Shown here: positions 12,424 to 23,068 of the stretch, piece after piece
Layout of the letters: every line of letters begins with the position of its first letter
Position numbering within the stretch: the first letter of the stretch is position 1
Position numbers and translations under genes: made by a program
The notes under the pieces: generated by a model
The model's input: only the letters and a program-made list of their open reading frames with translations
What the model was told of the DNA's origin: nothing
The model's database searches: none
Assembly (NCBI RefSeq): GCF_000003605.2
Contig: NW_003150760.1
Span: forward strand, 132,591-167,947
Direction: 5' to 3'
Length of the DNA stretch: 35,357 nucleotides
Source of the DNA: Saccoglossus kowalevskii
Lineage: Eukaryota > Hemichordata > Enteropneusta > Harrimaniidae

Positions 12424-14533
12424 ATGAAATTGACAACATTAACAGTGAAACTACTTGTTTGGAACGTTAGAGGTTTGATAGGTAAATGGGACGATACAGA
12501 ATTTATTGCATATTTAAAACAATTTGATATTATTGTTCTAACTGAAACCTTTATAGATTTATGCACCTTTAATTTAGAAGATTATTGTACTTATTATGTT
12601 AACGCACAGCGATCCGGTAATAAGGGGAGACACTCGGGTGGTATTATTGTTTTTATTAAAACTATCTTTTCGGAATTTGTTGAGAAAATTAATTAATTCA
12701 ATTATTACATAGCATCTTTAACAGTATTTTCGATACAAGCATTTTCACCAAGCAATGGTGTGAGTGCATTATATTACCGATACATAAAAGTGGTTCTATG
12801 AATAATGCTTGTAATTATCGGGGTATCACATTATTACCAATATTAAGTAAAATTTTCAATAGAATTTTATACAATAGGCTACATAAATGGGATGAAATTA
12901 TTGAATTTACTAGAGAAGAACAAGCGGATTTCAGGGCAGGCTATAGCACCATCGATAACGTATTTATTATTCACACATTGGTACAAAAATATCTTGTAAC
13001 TAAACGGGGACGTTTCTATTGCGCTTTTATTGACCTCGAAAAGGCATTCGACAGAGTCAATCGGGTAGCTTTATTTTTCAAAGTTGGTAAAGCAGGTATT
13101 AGAGTTAAAATGTATTCCATTCTTAACTCAATGTATTTACAAGTAAAATCATGTGTCTTGACAAGTGATGGTCTGACAGGCTTCTTTAACAATCATGGTG
13201 TAGTGCGTCAAGGTTGTATTTTGTCAGCTTTTCTGTTCTCTTTTTTTTATAAATGACCTTCACGTAGAACTTCAGTCAGACAAGCTTTTAGGTGAAAGTG
13301 TTGTTCTGTGGGTTTAATTAAGTTATTTTATCTTCTTTTTGCGGATAATTTAGTTTTGATGTCTTACAATGTAATTGGATTGCAAAGATTACTTAATAAG
13401 TTGAAATCATATTGTGATAATTAGCATTTGAGAGTTAATTTAACCAAAACCAATGTAATAGTATTTTTGAAATGGAGGACCGTTACGAAGATACGATCAG
13501 TGGCGCTACGGTGGGAAAATAATTGAAGTAGTGCCGTATTACGTTTATTTGGGTATAAAGATCTCACTACGTGGTTTTTGGTCATTATGCCAACAACATC
13601 TAGCAAATCAGGCAACAAAAGCGCTCCATGCACTAATGGTTATTATATGTAAAATTGGTCCAGTGCCTATTTCTCTATGTTTTAAAATATTTGATACAAA
13701 GATTGGTCCAATAATGCGATACGATAGCGAGATCTGAGTCTCCAGCTGTTGAAAATGTACACATCTAATTTTGTAAATTTTTGCTTCACATTCTTAATAC
13801 ACCATTAATTCACGCAACAGTAAGAGGGGAACTTGGTCGCCCCATAATGTATTCTCTTCGTTTAGGTAGAATGGTGAAAATACTTAAAATGAACCCAAAC
13901 CGTTACGTTTATTAATGTTACAATTGTAATGCACACTGGCTGACTCAAACAAAACATGCTGGGTTAAATCATTAAAAGAAATACTATTTAGTTACGGATT
14001 TGGTGAGGTGTGGTACAACCAGGGTTGCGGGCGATGAAAATGCGTTTCTTGGCTTGTTTCGTTAGCGGGGTTTTGATATCGATCTCCAAAAATGGTGTGG
14101 TGTTGTAGACTGATTTGAAAGATTAACTTCATATAAACTATGGAAACGTAACCTTGAACTAGAATTATATCTTATAATTGAAATGAAAACAGCTTTTCGA
14201 CTTGCTATGTTAAAATTCAGAAAATCATCACACAGTCTAATGATTGAAAAGAAACGCCACCTAAACATACCGAGACCGAACAGGATCTGTTCAATTTGTC
14301 GTAGTGGGCTAGAAGATGAGTTTCATTTTTTACTTCTCTGTTCCGCCTACGACGAGCTGAGGCAGCGCTATATTTCAAACATATACACTAAGCAGCCCCG
14401 CCTACAACACCAGTTCATTAACCTAATGACCAACAAAAATCCACGAACTGTTAGAAATTGTGCTAAATATTTATTTTATTCTTTTCGTAATAGAGAAACG
14501 TTGTTAGAGGAAGCAATTCTTAATGACATCTAA
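12424..14533 (+). pseudogene. LINE ORF2 remnant (endonuclease and reverse transcriptase)
   Basis: It starts with the APE-type endonuclease N-terminus (LLVWNVRGLIGKW, FDIIVLTETF). That is cut off after about 80 residues; the rest of the endonuclease is missing and the sequence joins reverse transcriptase at about 12697 (NYRGITLLPILSKIF at 12813 on). The palm motif FIDLEKAFDRV is intact (Asp codon 13032-13034), and the RQGCILSAFLF block follows. The second catalytic box reads FADN (13338-13349) in place of FADD, so one metal-binding Asp is lost. The thumb and connection are broken by stops, with GELGR visible near 13830. The last frame, 14183-14533, ends with a CX2CX8HX4C knuckle (CSIC..FHFLLLC). 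It cannot encode an active protein. Confidence 0.85.
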
Positions 14534-14655
14534 CTATTGTATTTAATCTTTGTTTAATCTTTACCATGTGTAACCTGTGACCGCATATATTAGTGATGTA
14601 TCTTTGAGTGTACTTAGGGCCGGGGGCTTATGGTACTTTGGAAATAAACATTATT

Positions 14656-14665
14656 ATTAGTGACG
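14656..14665. repeat. LINE target site duplication, right copy
   Basis: ATTAGTGACG, identical to 11849-11858. The array continues directly after it. Confidence 0.85.
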
Positions 14666-14995
14666 AACCCTTGATCAAGCTATTGCCTGTAGCCAACTAT
14701 AACAACAATATGAACTTCTCCGCAATTTAAATTACGTGTCTCGATTCTGAAATACTCACCACGCTCGCGAAAACTAGACTTCCTACTTAAGTCTTAATGC
14801 TGGGTAGAAACTACCCGACGCCAACAAACCTGGGGACAGTGACCGTGTATCTACAAATCAGCCAATAGTAACTCTTGTAAAAAGTAACGTACAATGTGTC
14901 AAAGCTTATTTTTTTCAACAACAATGATAACACTTTCCATAACGGAAAGAGGGGTGGGTGCTCATATCGTAGAACAAAAAGTGTATGTATTTAAA

Positions 14996-15100
14996 CTATT
15001 TTTTGACATAGCTGTCTAGAAAATCAAAACGGCGGTAATCCAACTGTAAATTTGCATCCTTCTTCTCATGTCTTAGGTGGATATTTAAAAATGTTCTCAT
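14996..15100 (-). pseudogene. Block X, open copy (34 codons)
   Basis: Minus-strand frame from ATG (15098-15100) to TAG (14996-14998), uninterrupted. It contains LRHEKKDANLQLDYRRFDF and ends SYVKK. The copy at 18983-19087 has the same length and stop. The 16087 and 19755 copies align codon for codon over most of their length (HEKRD, RFNFPD). The family is unknown. Confidence 0.4.
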
Positions 15101-15463
15101 AGTCTTGAATTCAGAAGTCATATACTAAACTGATATATTCACTGATATATGGAAAATTCACAAGCAACTCCGAATTTAAATTTAAGCAAAATCATTAGCG
15201 CGTGGACTTAATTTATGACCGACTATGGTTTGCAGTGCCAGGTCACTTCGTCTGGCATTAGTGCACGTTATCATGCCAAGCATCGTTTACTATTTATGGT
15301 TTCAGGTGACAAAAATAGCAAACAGAGACGACCTTTGCAAACATGTTGCAACCCTGAACTTTGATACATTTAATTTTTTTTTTATTATGGACCATCTTAA
15401 TTTAAGTGGTAAAATTCACCATTCCACAACTGAACTATAATATCGCAATTCTAAAATACTCAC

Positions 15464-15583
15464 CAATGGTGGACAATGAAATATACTTCTTTGTTGTTCG
15501 TTCACTTATGTAGCGTAATGAGGAAACTTCTAACAATTCTCGTAAGAACACGGCCGTGTAGAATCGACTCGAAGCCAACGGGC
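15464..15583 (-). pseudogene. Block Y exon-like cassette, open copy (A)
   Basis: A 120-nt block bounded on the minus strand by GTTTTTAG before and GTGAGTATTTT after. It has two bases, 39 full codons and one base, so it is phase 1 at both ends and could be skipped or duplicated without a frameshift. It reads PLASSRFYTAVFLRELLEV and then SSLRYISERTTKKYIS. Joined in phase to the X block at 16087-16189, the frame stays open across the junction. The end of this copy lies next to the assembly gap; a second, truncated version is seen after the gap at 15808-15912. Confidence 0.45.
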
Positions 15584-15661
15584 CTAAAAACAATGATCAC
15601 GTTATCTACAGTTCAGCCAATCGTAACACTCGTATTAAGTGACGTACATTGTGTCAGAGTT
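15480..15661. repeat. Gap-flanking duplicate, left
   Basis: 182 bp running into the N gap that reappear without a mismatch at 15809-15990, immediately after the gap. Copy B has this sequence only once (from 19477). Confidence 0.95.
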
Positions 15662-15807
15662 NNNNNNNNNNNNNNNNNNNNNNNNNNNNNNNNNNNNNNN
15701 NNNNNNNNNNNNNNNNNNNNNNNNNNNNNNNNNNNNNNNNNNNNNNNNNNNNNNNNNNNNNNNNNNNNNNNNNNNNNNNNNNNNNNNNNNNNNNNNNNNN
15801 NNNNNNN
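15662..15807. other. Assembly gap (146 N)
   Basis: Undetermined bases. The sequence on both sides is the same 182 bp, so the true locus may contain neither the gap nor the second copy. Reading frames drawn across it are not real. Confidence 1.
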
Positions 15808-15808
15808 G

Positions 15809-15990
15809 AATATACTTCTTTGTTGTTCGTTCACTTATGTAGCGTAATGAGGAAACTTCTAACAATTCTCGTAAGAACACGGCCGTGTAGAATCGACTCG
15901 AAGCCAACGGGCCTAAAAACAATGATCACGTTATCTACAGTTCAGCCAATCGTAACACTCGTATTAAGTGACGTACATTGTGTCAGAGTT
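15809..15990. repeat. Gap-flanking duplicate, right
   Basis: Identical to 15480-15661. The block continues into sequence matching copy B at a constant offset of 3668. Confidence 0.95.
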
Positions 15991-16086
15991 CAATTAGTTA
16001 TCGATAACTATGACATATTTCCCGTTATGCAGAAAAGGGGTACTTATATCGTAGAAGAAACAATGCATGTAACTAAAGTCGTTCAC

Positions 16087-16189
16087 CTTTGCCATACATG
16101 TCTGGGAAGTTGAAACGGTGGTTATCAGACTCTAGCTTGACATCCCTCTTCTCGTGCCATAGGCGAATACTTAACAACTTCCGCATGTT
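16087..16189 (-). pseudogene. Block X exon-like copy (A), with donor site
   Basis: 103 nt on the minus strand between TTCAAG and G|GTGAACG: 34 codons and one base, ending phase 1. The second codon is ATG. It reads MRKLLSIRLWHEKRD then RFNFPDMYGK. The next Y block (15464-15583 or its post-gap twin) begins in the complementary phase, giving GK-GPLASSRFY across a putative short intron of about 170 nt once the artefactual gap is removed. Copy B at 19755-19857 is the same. No known domain is recognised. Confidence 0.45.
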
Positions 16190-16542
16190 CTTGAATTTAC
16201 AAGGCATTTACTAAACCGATATATTCACTGATATATTGAATATTCTCAAGTAAAATCCGAATTTTATTATTTATTGGTTTAGGTATATGAGTGACTCGAG
16301 TCAGCAGTGTCAGGTCTTTTCGTCTGACAATATTGCGCGTTATCATACTAAGCATCGTTTTGCATAACAACTGAACTATTTACGATTTCAAGTGACGCTA
16401 CCTCAACATCAGATTGATAAAATCAAACTCTGTGGCGATTTGTAGAATGCGATAAATTTGTCGTCAATTTCCACACAACTTCATTTGAATTTGAAGTTTG
16501 TGGGCACTAAATTAAATTGCCATTTGATAGAGAGATGGCCGT

Positions 16543-16680
16543 TTAGCCGTGTCTTGTCGTTCCAAACATGAATATCGCATCTGTAGCAATAATGTACAAT
16601 GTTTCATCACTAGTCCTTGCTATTTGCACGTAAAAAACGCGAGAGAGACAACACTGATATTCAATGTCCGGAACTATCGC
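16543..16680 (-). pseudogene. Block Z, open copy (45 codons)
   Basis: Follows CTGCCAG on the minus strand and runs 45 codons to TAA, reading VPDIEYQCCLSRVFYVQIAR and later DAIFMFGTTRHG. Copy B (20222-20359) has the same frame and the same final stop but one internal TAA. The differences between the two are mostly amino-acid changing, so current selection on the protein is not evident. It could be a terminal exon of the decayed unit. Confidence 0.35.
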
Positions 16681-18182
16681 CTGGCAGAAAATTATTATTT
16701 AAGAAATAATACAAATCTTTCAGATCACGTGTTTTTTTATAGAGGAAGAGAACAGAAAACAGCGCATCGTATTCTTGTGTTATATTTATATTGAATTCAA
16801 TAGTATTGAAATACATGTACAATCACGAATCATCATTTACTATTATCATTTTCTATGTAGTGGCAAATTAGGAAAACATCGCACATTATGAGAAAGAAGT
16901 AATACGCGTGTTTTATACGATGAGGCTTAAAATGTACATTGAGTACGTTCGATGAAAACAAAATATATAATAGCGAGAACTGGACTTTTTCGTTGTTAGG
17001 CTACTTATGGGTAGAAACGGTTCTATGCCAGTAGACCTGCAGACAATGACCACGGTATCTATAGTTCACGCAACTTTAATTCTCGTATTAAATATGTACA
17101 TTATGTCGTGGAACAAACAGTGTATGAATATAAATTAGTTTAATATTATCATGTCAGTTTGCTATGCAACAACAAGTGCGTAGTGCTGAAGAATTATCAC
17201 ACTGAACTTTGTACAATGTTATTGGTTAATACAAAGTTGAAGCACCAGCCATTTTCTGTTGTCACGCCATATAAGACAAACATTGCCAATAGTGACGGAA
17301 GCATGATCAAGCCATTGCATGTAGAGCATTATAACAACCATATGAACCAAATAACTTTAAATGGTTCAATTCACTCCTCTGTAATTTAAACGAAGTGTCT
17401 CTAAAATACTCACCACTACCACGAAAATTGGATTTCCTATTTATATACTAAAAATTCTATCAAAAAAAAAAAAAAAAATGCTCGGTAAAAAACCACTCGA
17501 CCTGAAGACAATTACCACGTTATCTACAAATCAGTCAATCAGTTATCCACAAACCAGGCAATCGTTGTGGTAATAGGTGACGCACAATTGTATTTAAGGA
17601 GCATTGATCAAGCGCTTGTCTGTAATGTACTATAGCAACAATATGAAAACAATACACTGAATAGTACAATTCACTCCTCCGCAATTTAAATTAGGTGTCT
17701 CGAATACTCACCACAGTCGTGAAAAGTCTTGTAGGTCGGATATTTATGCAATGCAATAAAAAATTACTGGTAAAAATATTTCTCTCTCAAAAAAAAGAAC
17801 TGGTTGGGGGAAAACGACTCGACGCCAAACGACCTGGAGACAATGGCCACGTTATCTACACATAAGCCAATCGTAACACTCGCAACATGTGACGTACAAT
17901 TGTGACCATGGTGATAAATAGTGCGTAACAAAGAAGAGGTGTAATTCTCCCAATATGTTAATTATACTGTGGAACAAACAGTCTATGAATATGAATTACT
18001 TTGATAATATTATGCCAGTCTGAGTTAAATTGTAATCGATTAAATCTAAACGTAGGTAAAATTGTATAAAGGGTACCGCGGAAAGACAGATTTGTCCAAT
18101 TCAAGAAAAATATTCAATAAGACACCACAAACAAAAATTGCACTACTGAATTTTAACGCTAAACGTTATGCAATGTTATATG

Positions 18183-18383
18183 TCAGTACAAAGTTGAAGC
18201 AACAGCCATTTTCTGATTTTCACGCCACGTAAGATATACAGTGCCATTAATGATGACAACAACTAATGAACTTCTCCGCAATTTAAAACTAGACTTCCTA
18301 CTTAAGTCCTGGAAAAGAAATGCTAAAAATTCAGAAAACAAAATGCTGGATAGAAACGACTCGATGCCAACGGACCTGGACAC
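18183..18383 (-). pseudogene. Array ORF of Y and W type, internally deleted
   Basis: 66 codons on the minus strand: RSVGIESFLSSILFSEF, then QDLSRKSSF, then a W segment (NGTVYLTWRENQKMAVASTL) and the shared stop. The GTGAGTA site and about 70 bp after it are deleted, fusing Y directly to W. Frame preservation through this deletion may be chance. Confidence 0.3.
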
Positions 18384-18493
18384 AATGACTGCGTTATCTA
18401 CAAATTAGCCAATCGTAACCATCGTAATAAGTGACGTACAATTGTGTCCATGGTGATTTGTTTAAACAACAACCATGACAAATTCTGCGAACA

Positions 18494-18504
18494 GGGGGGG
18501 GGGG
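18494..18504. repeat. G11 homopolymer inside array unit
   Basis: Other units have AACAAAGAAGAGGTG at this site. Here, and at 23057-23068 (12 Gs), it is a pure G run, while 22199-22205 shows an intermediate AGAGGGGGTG. Confidence 0.9.
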
Positions 18505-18982
18505 TGTAGTTCGCCGAATATGTTCATTATATCATAGAAAAAACAGTGTATGATTATACTTTATTTTACTACTATCATGACAGTCTATGTAAATATATAG
18601 TCGATTGAATCGAGTGGATGGTAAAAATGCATGAACATAAGATAAGACACCACAAACAAAAATTGTACTAAAGAATTATCACACTAAACTTTAGTTATAT
18701 GTCAGTACAAAGTTGGAGCAACAGCCATTTTCTGACTTTCACTTCACGTAAGATAAACAGTGTCATTAATGACGGACCCTTGATCAAAACATGTTGTGTA
18801 GTGCACTGTAACAACTATTTGAACTTCTCCGCAATTAAGTGTCTAGATTTCCAAATACACGCGAAAACTAAGACTTCTTAGTTAGGTCTTTTAAAAGATG
18901 CTAAAATTGTTTCCATAAAACAAAAGTCTGGGTAGAAACGGCTTGATACAAGTCAACCTATAGTAACTCTCGCAAAAAGTAA

Positions 18983-19087
18983 CTATTTTTTGACATAGCT
19001 GTCTAGAAAATCAAAACGATGGTAATCCAACTGTAAATTTACATCCCTCTTCTCATGTCTTAGGTGGATATTTAAAAATGTTCTCAT
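18983..19087 (-). pseudogene. Block X, open copy (34 codons)
   Basis: Same length and stop as 14996-15100. It reads LRHEKRDVNLQLDYHRFDF and ends SYVKK. It is one of two fully open copies of this X subtype. Confidence 0.4.
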
Positions 19088-19460
19088 AGTCTTGAATTCG
19101 GAAGGCATTTACTAAACTGGTATATTCACCGATATATTGAATATTCACAATCAACTCCGAATCTAAATTTAATCAAAATCATTAGCGCATTGACTAAATT
19201 TATGACTGCCTATGGTTTGCAGTGGAAGGTCACTTCGTCTGGCATTAGTGCACGTTATCATGCCAAGCATAGTTTTGCATAACACCACAACTATTTATGG
19301 TTTCAGGTAACAAAAATAGCCAACAGTGACGACCTTTGTAAACATAATGCAACCCTGAACTTTGATACATTTTTTTTTTTATTATGGACCATCTTAATTT
19401 GAGTGGTAAAATTCACCATTCCACAATTGAACTATTATATCGCAATTCTAAAATACTCAC

Positions 19461-19580
19461 CAATGGTGGACAATGAAATATACTTCTTTGTTGTTCGTTC
19501 ACTTATGTAGCGTAATGAGGAAACTTCTAACAATTCTCGTAAGAACACGGCCGTGTAGAATCGACTCGAAGCCAACGGGC
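19461..19580 (-). pseudogene. Block Y exon-like cassette, open copy (B)
   Basis: 120 nt, phase 1 at both ends, with the same splice-like boundaries as copy A. The protein reading is unchanged from A (PLASSRFYTAVFLRELLEV, then the ISERTTKKYIS segment). Confidence 0.45.
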
Positions 19581-19754
19581 CTAAAAACAATGATCACGTT
19601 ATATACAGTTCAGCCAATCGTAACTGTCGTATCAAGTGACGTACATTGTGTCAAAGTTCATTTAGTTATCGATAACTATGACATATTTACCGTTATGCAG
19701 AAAAGGGGTACTTATATCGTAAAAGAAACAGTGCATATAACTAAAGTCGTTCAC

Positions 19755-19857
19755 CTTTGCCATACATGTCTGGGAAGTTGAAACGGTGGTTATCAGACTC
19801 TAGCTTGACATCCCTCTTCTCGTGCCATAGGCGAATACTTAACAACTTCCGCATGTT
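19755..19857 (-). pseudogene. Block X exon-like copy (B), with donor site
   Basis: Identical reading to 16087-16189, including the ATG second codon and the phase 1 donor GGTGAACG. The putative intron to the Y block at 19580 is 174 nt. Confidence 0.45.
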
Positions 19858-20221
19858 CTTGAATTTACAAGGCATTTACTAAACCGATATATTCACTGAT
19901 ATATTGAATATTCTCAAGTAAAATCCGAATTTCATTTTCAGTAAATCAATAGGGCGTGGATTAAATATATGAGTGACTCGAGTCAGCAGTGTCAGGTCTT
20001 TTCGTTTGGCAATATTGCGCGTTATCATACTAAGCATCGTTTTGCATAACAACTGAACTATTTACGATTTCAAGTGACGCTACCTCAACATCAGATTGAT
20101 AAAATCAAACTCTGTGGTGATTTGTAGTATGCGATGAATTTGTCGTCAATTTTCGCACATCTTCATTTGAATCAGTTTGTGTGCACTAAATTAAATTGCC
20201 ATTTGATAGAGAGATGGCCGT

Positions 20222-20359
20222 TTAGCCCTGTCTTGTAGCCTCAAACATGAATATGGCATCTGAAGTAATAATTTACAATGTGTCATAACTAGTCTTTGCT
20301 ATTTTCACGTAAACAACGCGAGGGAGACTACACTGATATCCAATGTCCGGAACTGTCGC
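20222..20359 (-). pseudogene. Block Z copy (B), one internal stop
   Basis: 138 nt like 16543-16680. It reads VPDIGYQCSLPRVVYVKIAK, then TAA where A has TAC, then DAIFMFEATRQG to the shared terminal stop. Confidence 0.35.
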
Positions 20360-23056
20360 CTGGCAGAAAAACATTATTTAGAAATAATACAAATTTTTCA
20401 GGTCACGTGTTTTTTGTGGAAGAAGAGAACAGAAAATAGCGCATCGAAGTCTTGTGTTTTATTTCTATTGAATTCAAAAGTATTGAATTATATGTACAAT
20501 CACAAATGGTTATATACTATTATCATTTCCTATGTAGTGGCAAATTAGGAAAACAAATCGCACATTATGAGAAAGAAGTAATACTTGTGTTTTATACGCG
20601 GAGGCTTAAAATTTGCATTGAGTACGTTCGATGAGAACAAAATATATAATAGCGAGAATTGGACTTTTTCGTTGTTAGGCTACTTATGGGTAGAAACGAT
20701 TCTATGCCAGTAGACCTGCAGACAATGACCACGGTATCTATAGTTCACGCAACTTTAATTCACGTATTAAATATGTACCTTATGTCGTGGAACAAACAGT
20801 GTATGAATATAAATTAGTTTAATATTATCATGTCAGTTTGCTATGCAACAACAAGTGCGTAGTGCTGAAGAATTATCACACTGAACTTTGTACAATGTTA
20901 TTGGTTAATACAAAGTTGAAGCACCAGCCATTTTCTGTTGTCACGCCATATAAGACAAACATTGCCAATAGTGACGGAAGCATGATCAAGCCATTGCATG
21001 TAGAGCATTATAACAATCATATGAACCAAATAACTTTAAATGGTTCAATTCACTCCTCTGTAATTTAAACGAAGTGTCTCTAAAATACTCACCACTACCA
21101 CGAAAATTGGATTTCCTATTTATATACTAAAAATTCTATCAAAAAAAAAAAAAAAAATGCTCGGTAAAAAACCACTCGACCTGAAGACAATTACCACGTT
21201 ATCTACAAATCAGTCAATCAGTTATCCACAAACCAGGCAATCGTTGTGGTAATAGGTGACGCACAATTGTATTTAAGGAGCATTGATCAAGCGCTTGTCT
21301 GTAATGTACTATAGCAACAATATGAAAACAATACACTGAATAGTACAATTCACTCCTCCGCAATTTAAATTAGGTGTCTCGAATACTCACCACAGTCGTG
21401 AAAAGTCATGTAGGTCGGATATTTATGCAATGCAATAAAAAATTACTGGTAAAAATATTTCTCTCTCTCAAAAAAGAACTGGTTGGGGGAAAACGACTCG
21501 ACGCCAAACGACTTGGAGACAATGGCCACGTTATCTACAAATAAGCCAATCGTAACACTCGCAACATGTGACGTACAATTGTGACCATGGTGATAAATAG
21601 TGCGTAACAAAGAAGAGGTGTAATTCTCCCAATATGTTAATTATACTGTGGAACAAACAGTCTATGAATATGAATTACTTTGATAATATTATGCCAGTCT
21701 GAGTTAAATTGTAATCGATTAAATCTAAACGTAGGTAAAATTGTATAAAGGGTACCGCGGAAAGACAGATTTGTCCAATTCAAGAAAAATATTCAATAAG
21801 ACACCACAAACAAAAATTGCACTAATGAATTGTAACGCTAAACATGTTATGTTATATGTCAGTACAAAGTTGAAGCAACAGTCATTTTCTGATTTTCACG
21901 CCACGTAAGATAAACAGTGCCATTAATGATAATAAAAACCATATGAACTTCTCCGCAATTTAAATTAAATGTCTCGATTCTGAAATACTCACCACGCTCG
22001 CGAAAACTAGACTTCCTACTTAAGTCCTGGAAAAGAAATGCTAAAAATTCTCTAGAAACGACTCAATGCCAACGGAACTCGATACAATGACCACGTTATC
22101 TACACATTAGCCAATCGTAACCCTCGTAATAGGTGGCGTACAATTGTGTCCATGGTGATTTGTATAAACAACAACCATGACGAATTCTGCGAACAAAGAG
22201 GGGGTGCAATTCGCCGAATATGTTCCTTATATCATGAAACAAACAGTGTATGCATATACATTAGTTTACTACTATCAAGGCAGTATGGGTAAAAATATAG
22301 TCGATTAAATCGAAAGGATGGTAAGATAAACGTAAGATAAACAGTGCCATTAATGACGAACCCTTGGTCAAAACATTTTGTGTAGTGCACTGTAACATCT
22401 ATATAAACTACTCCACAATTTAAATTAATTGTCTCTATTCTCAAATACTCGCGACAACTAAGACTTCTAAGTTGGGTCTTTTAAAAATGCTAAGAATCGC
22501 TAAGAATGTAGTTAATTGAATCGAAAGGACGGTAAAATTGAACAAACTGTGCTGCATAAAAAATATTTGTCAAATTCAATTAAAAATAAATCAATATTCA
22601 GATGAGACACTGCAAACAAAAATTGCACTAAAGAATTGTCACACTAAACTTTAGTTATATGTCAGTACAAAGTTGGAGCAACAGACATTTTCTGATTTTC
22701 ACGTCACGTAAGTTAAACAGTGCCATTAGTGACGCACCCTTGATCAAGTCATTGTCTGTAGTTCACTATAACAACCATATTAACTTCTCCGCAATTTAAA
22801 TTTAATGTCTCGATTTTGAAATACTCACCACTAAACTAAACGAAAACTATATTTCCTACTTAAGTCCTGTAAAAGAAATGCTAAAAAATCTCTCAGAAAA
22901 CAAAATGCTGGGTAGAAACGACTCGACGCCAACGGACCTGGGGACAATGACCACGTTATCTACAAATTAGCCAATCGTAACCCTCGTAATAGGTGACGTA
23001 CAATTGTGTCCATGGTGATTTGTTTAAACAACAACCATGACAAATTCTGCGAACAA

Positions 23057-23068
23057 GGGGGGGGGGGG
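23057..23068. repeat. G12 homopolymer inside array unit
   Basis: Sits at the equivalent place of its unit to 18494-18504. The two units around them (18420-18980 and 22995-23575) are also each other's closest relatives. Confidence 0.9.

Larger units (their letters stand above)
11859..14655 (+). mobile_element. Defective non-LTR retrotransposon (LINE) inserted in the array
   Basis: A 2.8-kb element flanked by the 10-bp duplication ATTAGTGACG. It carries the end of ORF1 and then a broken ORF2 (endonuclease start, reverse transcriptase, C-terminal zinc knuckle). The 3' end has a short ATT tract (AAATAAACATTATT) instead of a long poly(A). It is 5'-truncated within ORF1 and has lost most of the endonuclease. 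The clade is not assignable by eye. The ORF1 is L1-ORF1-like, and the ORF2 tail with CX2CX8HX4C is common in invertebrate LINEs. Confidence 0.9.
14870..18600. repeat. Long array copy A
   Basis: Copy A of a large tandem duplication; copy B begins about 18950. Corresponding points are 14999 with 18986, 15464 with 19461, 16087 with 19755, 16543 with 20222 and 17159 with 20838. The offset is 3987-3997 before the N gap and 3668-3679 after it; the difference equals the gap plus its duplicated flank. Edges are approximate because neighbouring sequence belongs to the same repeat family. Confidence 0.8.
18950..22330. repeat. Long array copy B
   Basis: Tandem partner of copy A, in direct orientation. 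Segments 19461-19930 and about 20640-21780 are almost identical to A, whereas about 19930-20640 shows many substitutions and small indels. B lacks about 110 bp that A has just before block X (between AAAAAGTAAC and TATTTTTTGACATAG). Confidence 0.8.

Noticed and set aside
11850-12566. Minus-strand frames within the LINE
   Set aside because: They are shadows of ORF1 and ORF2 on the plus strand.
15476-16113. Long open frames on both strands spanning the N gap
   Set aside because: They are open only because Ns have no stop codons. The flanks are an assembly duplicate.
17159-17389. 76-codon plus-strand frame, repeated exactly at 20838-21068
   Set aside because: Its repetition reflects the A/B duplication, not selection. 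It runs opposite to the better minus-strand blocks, and its composition is not convincing.
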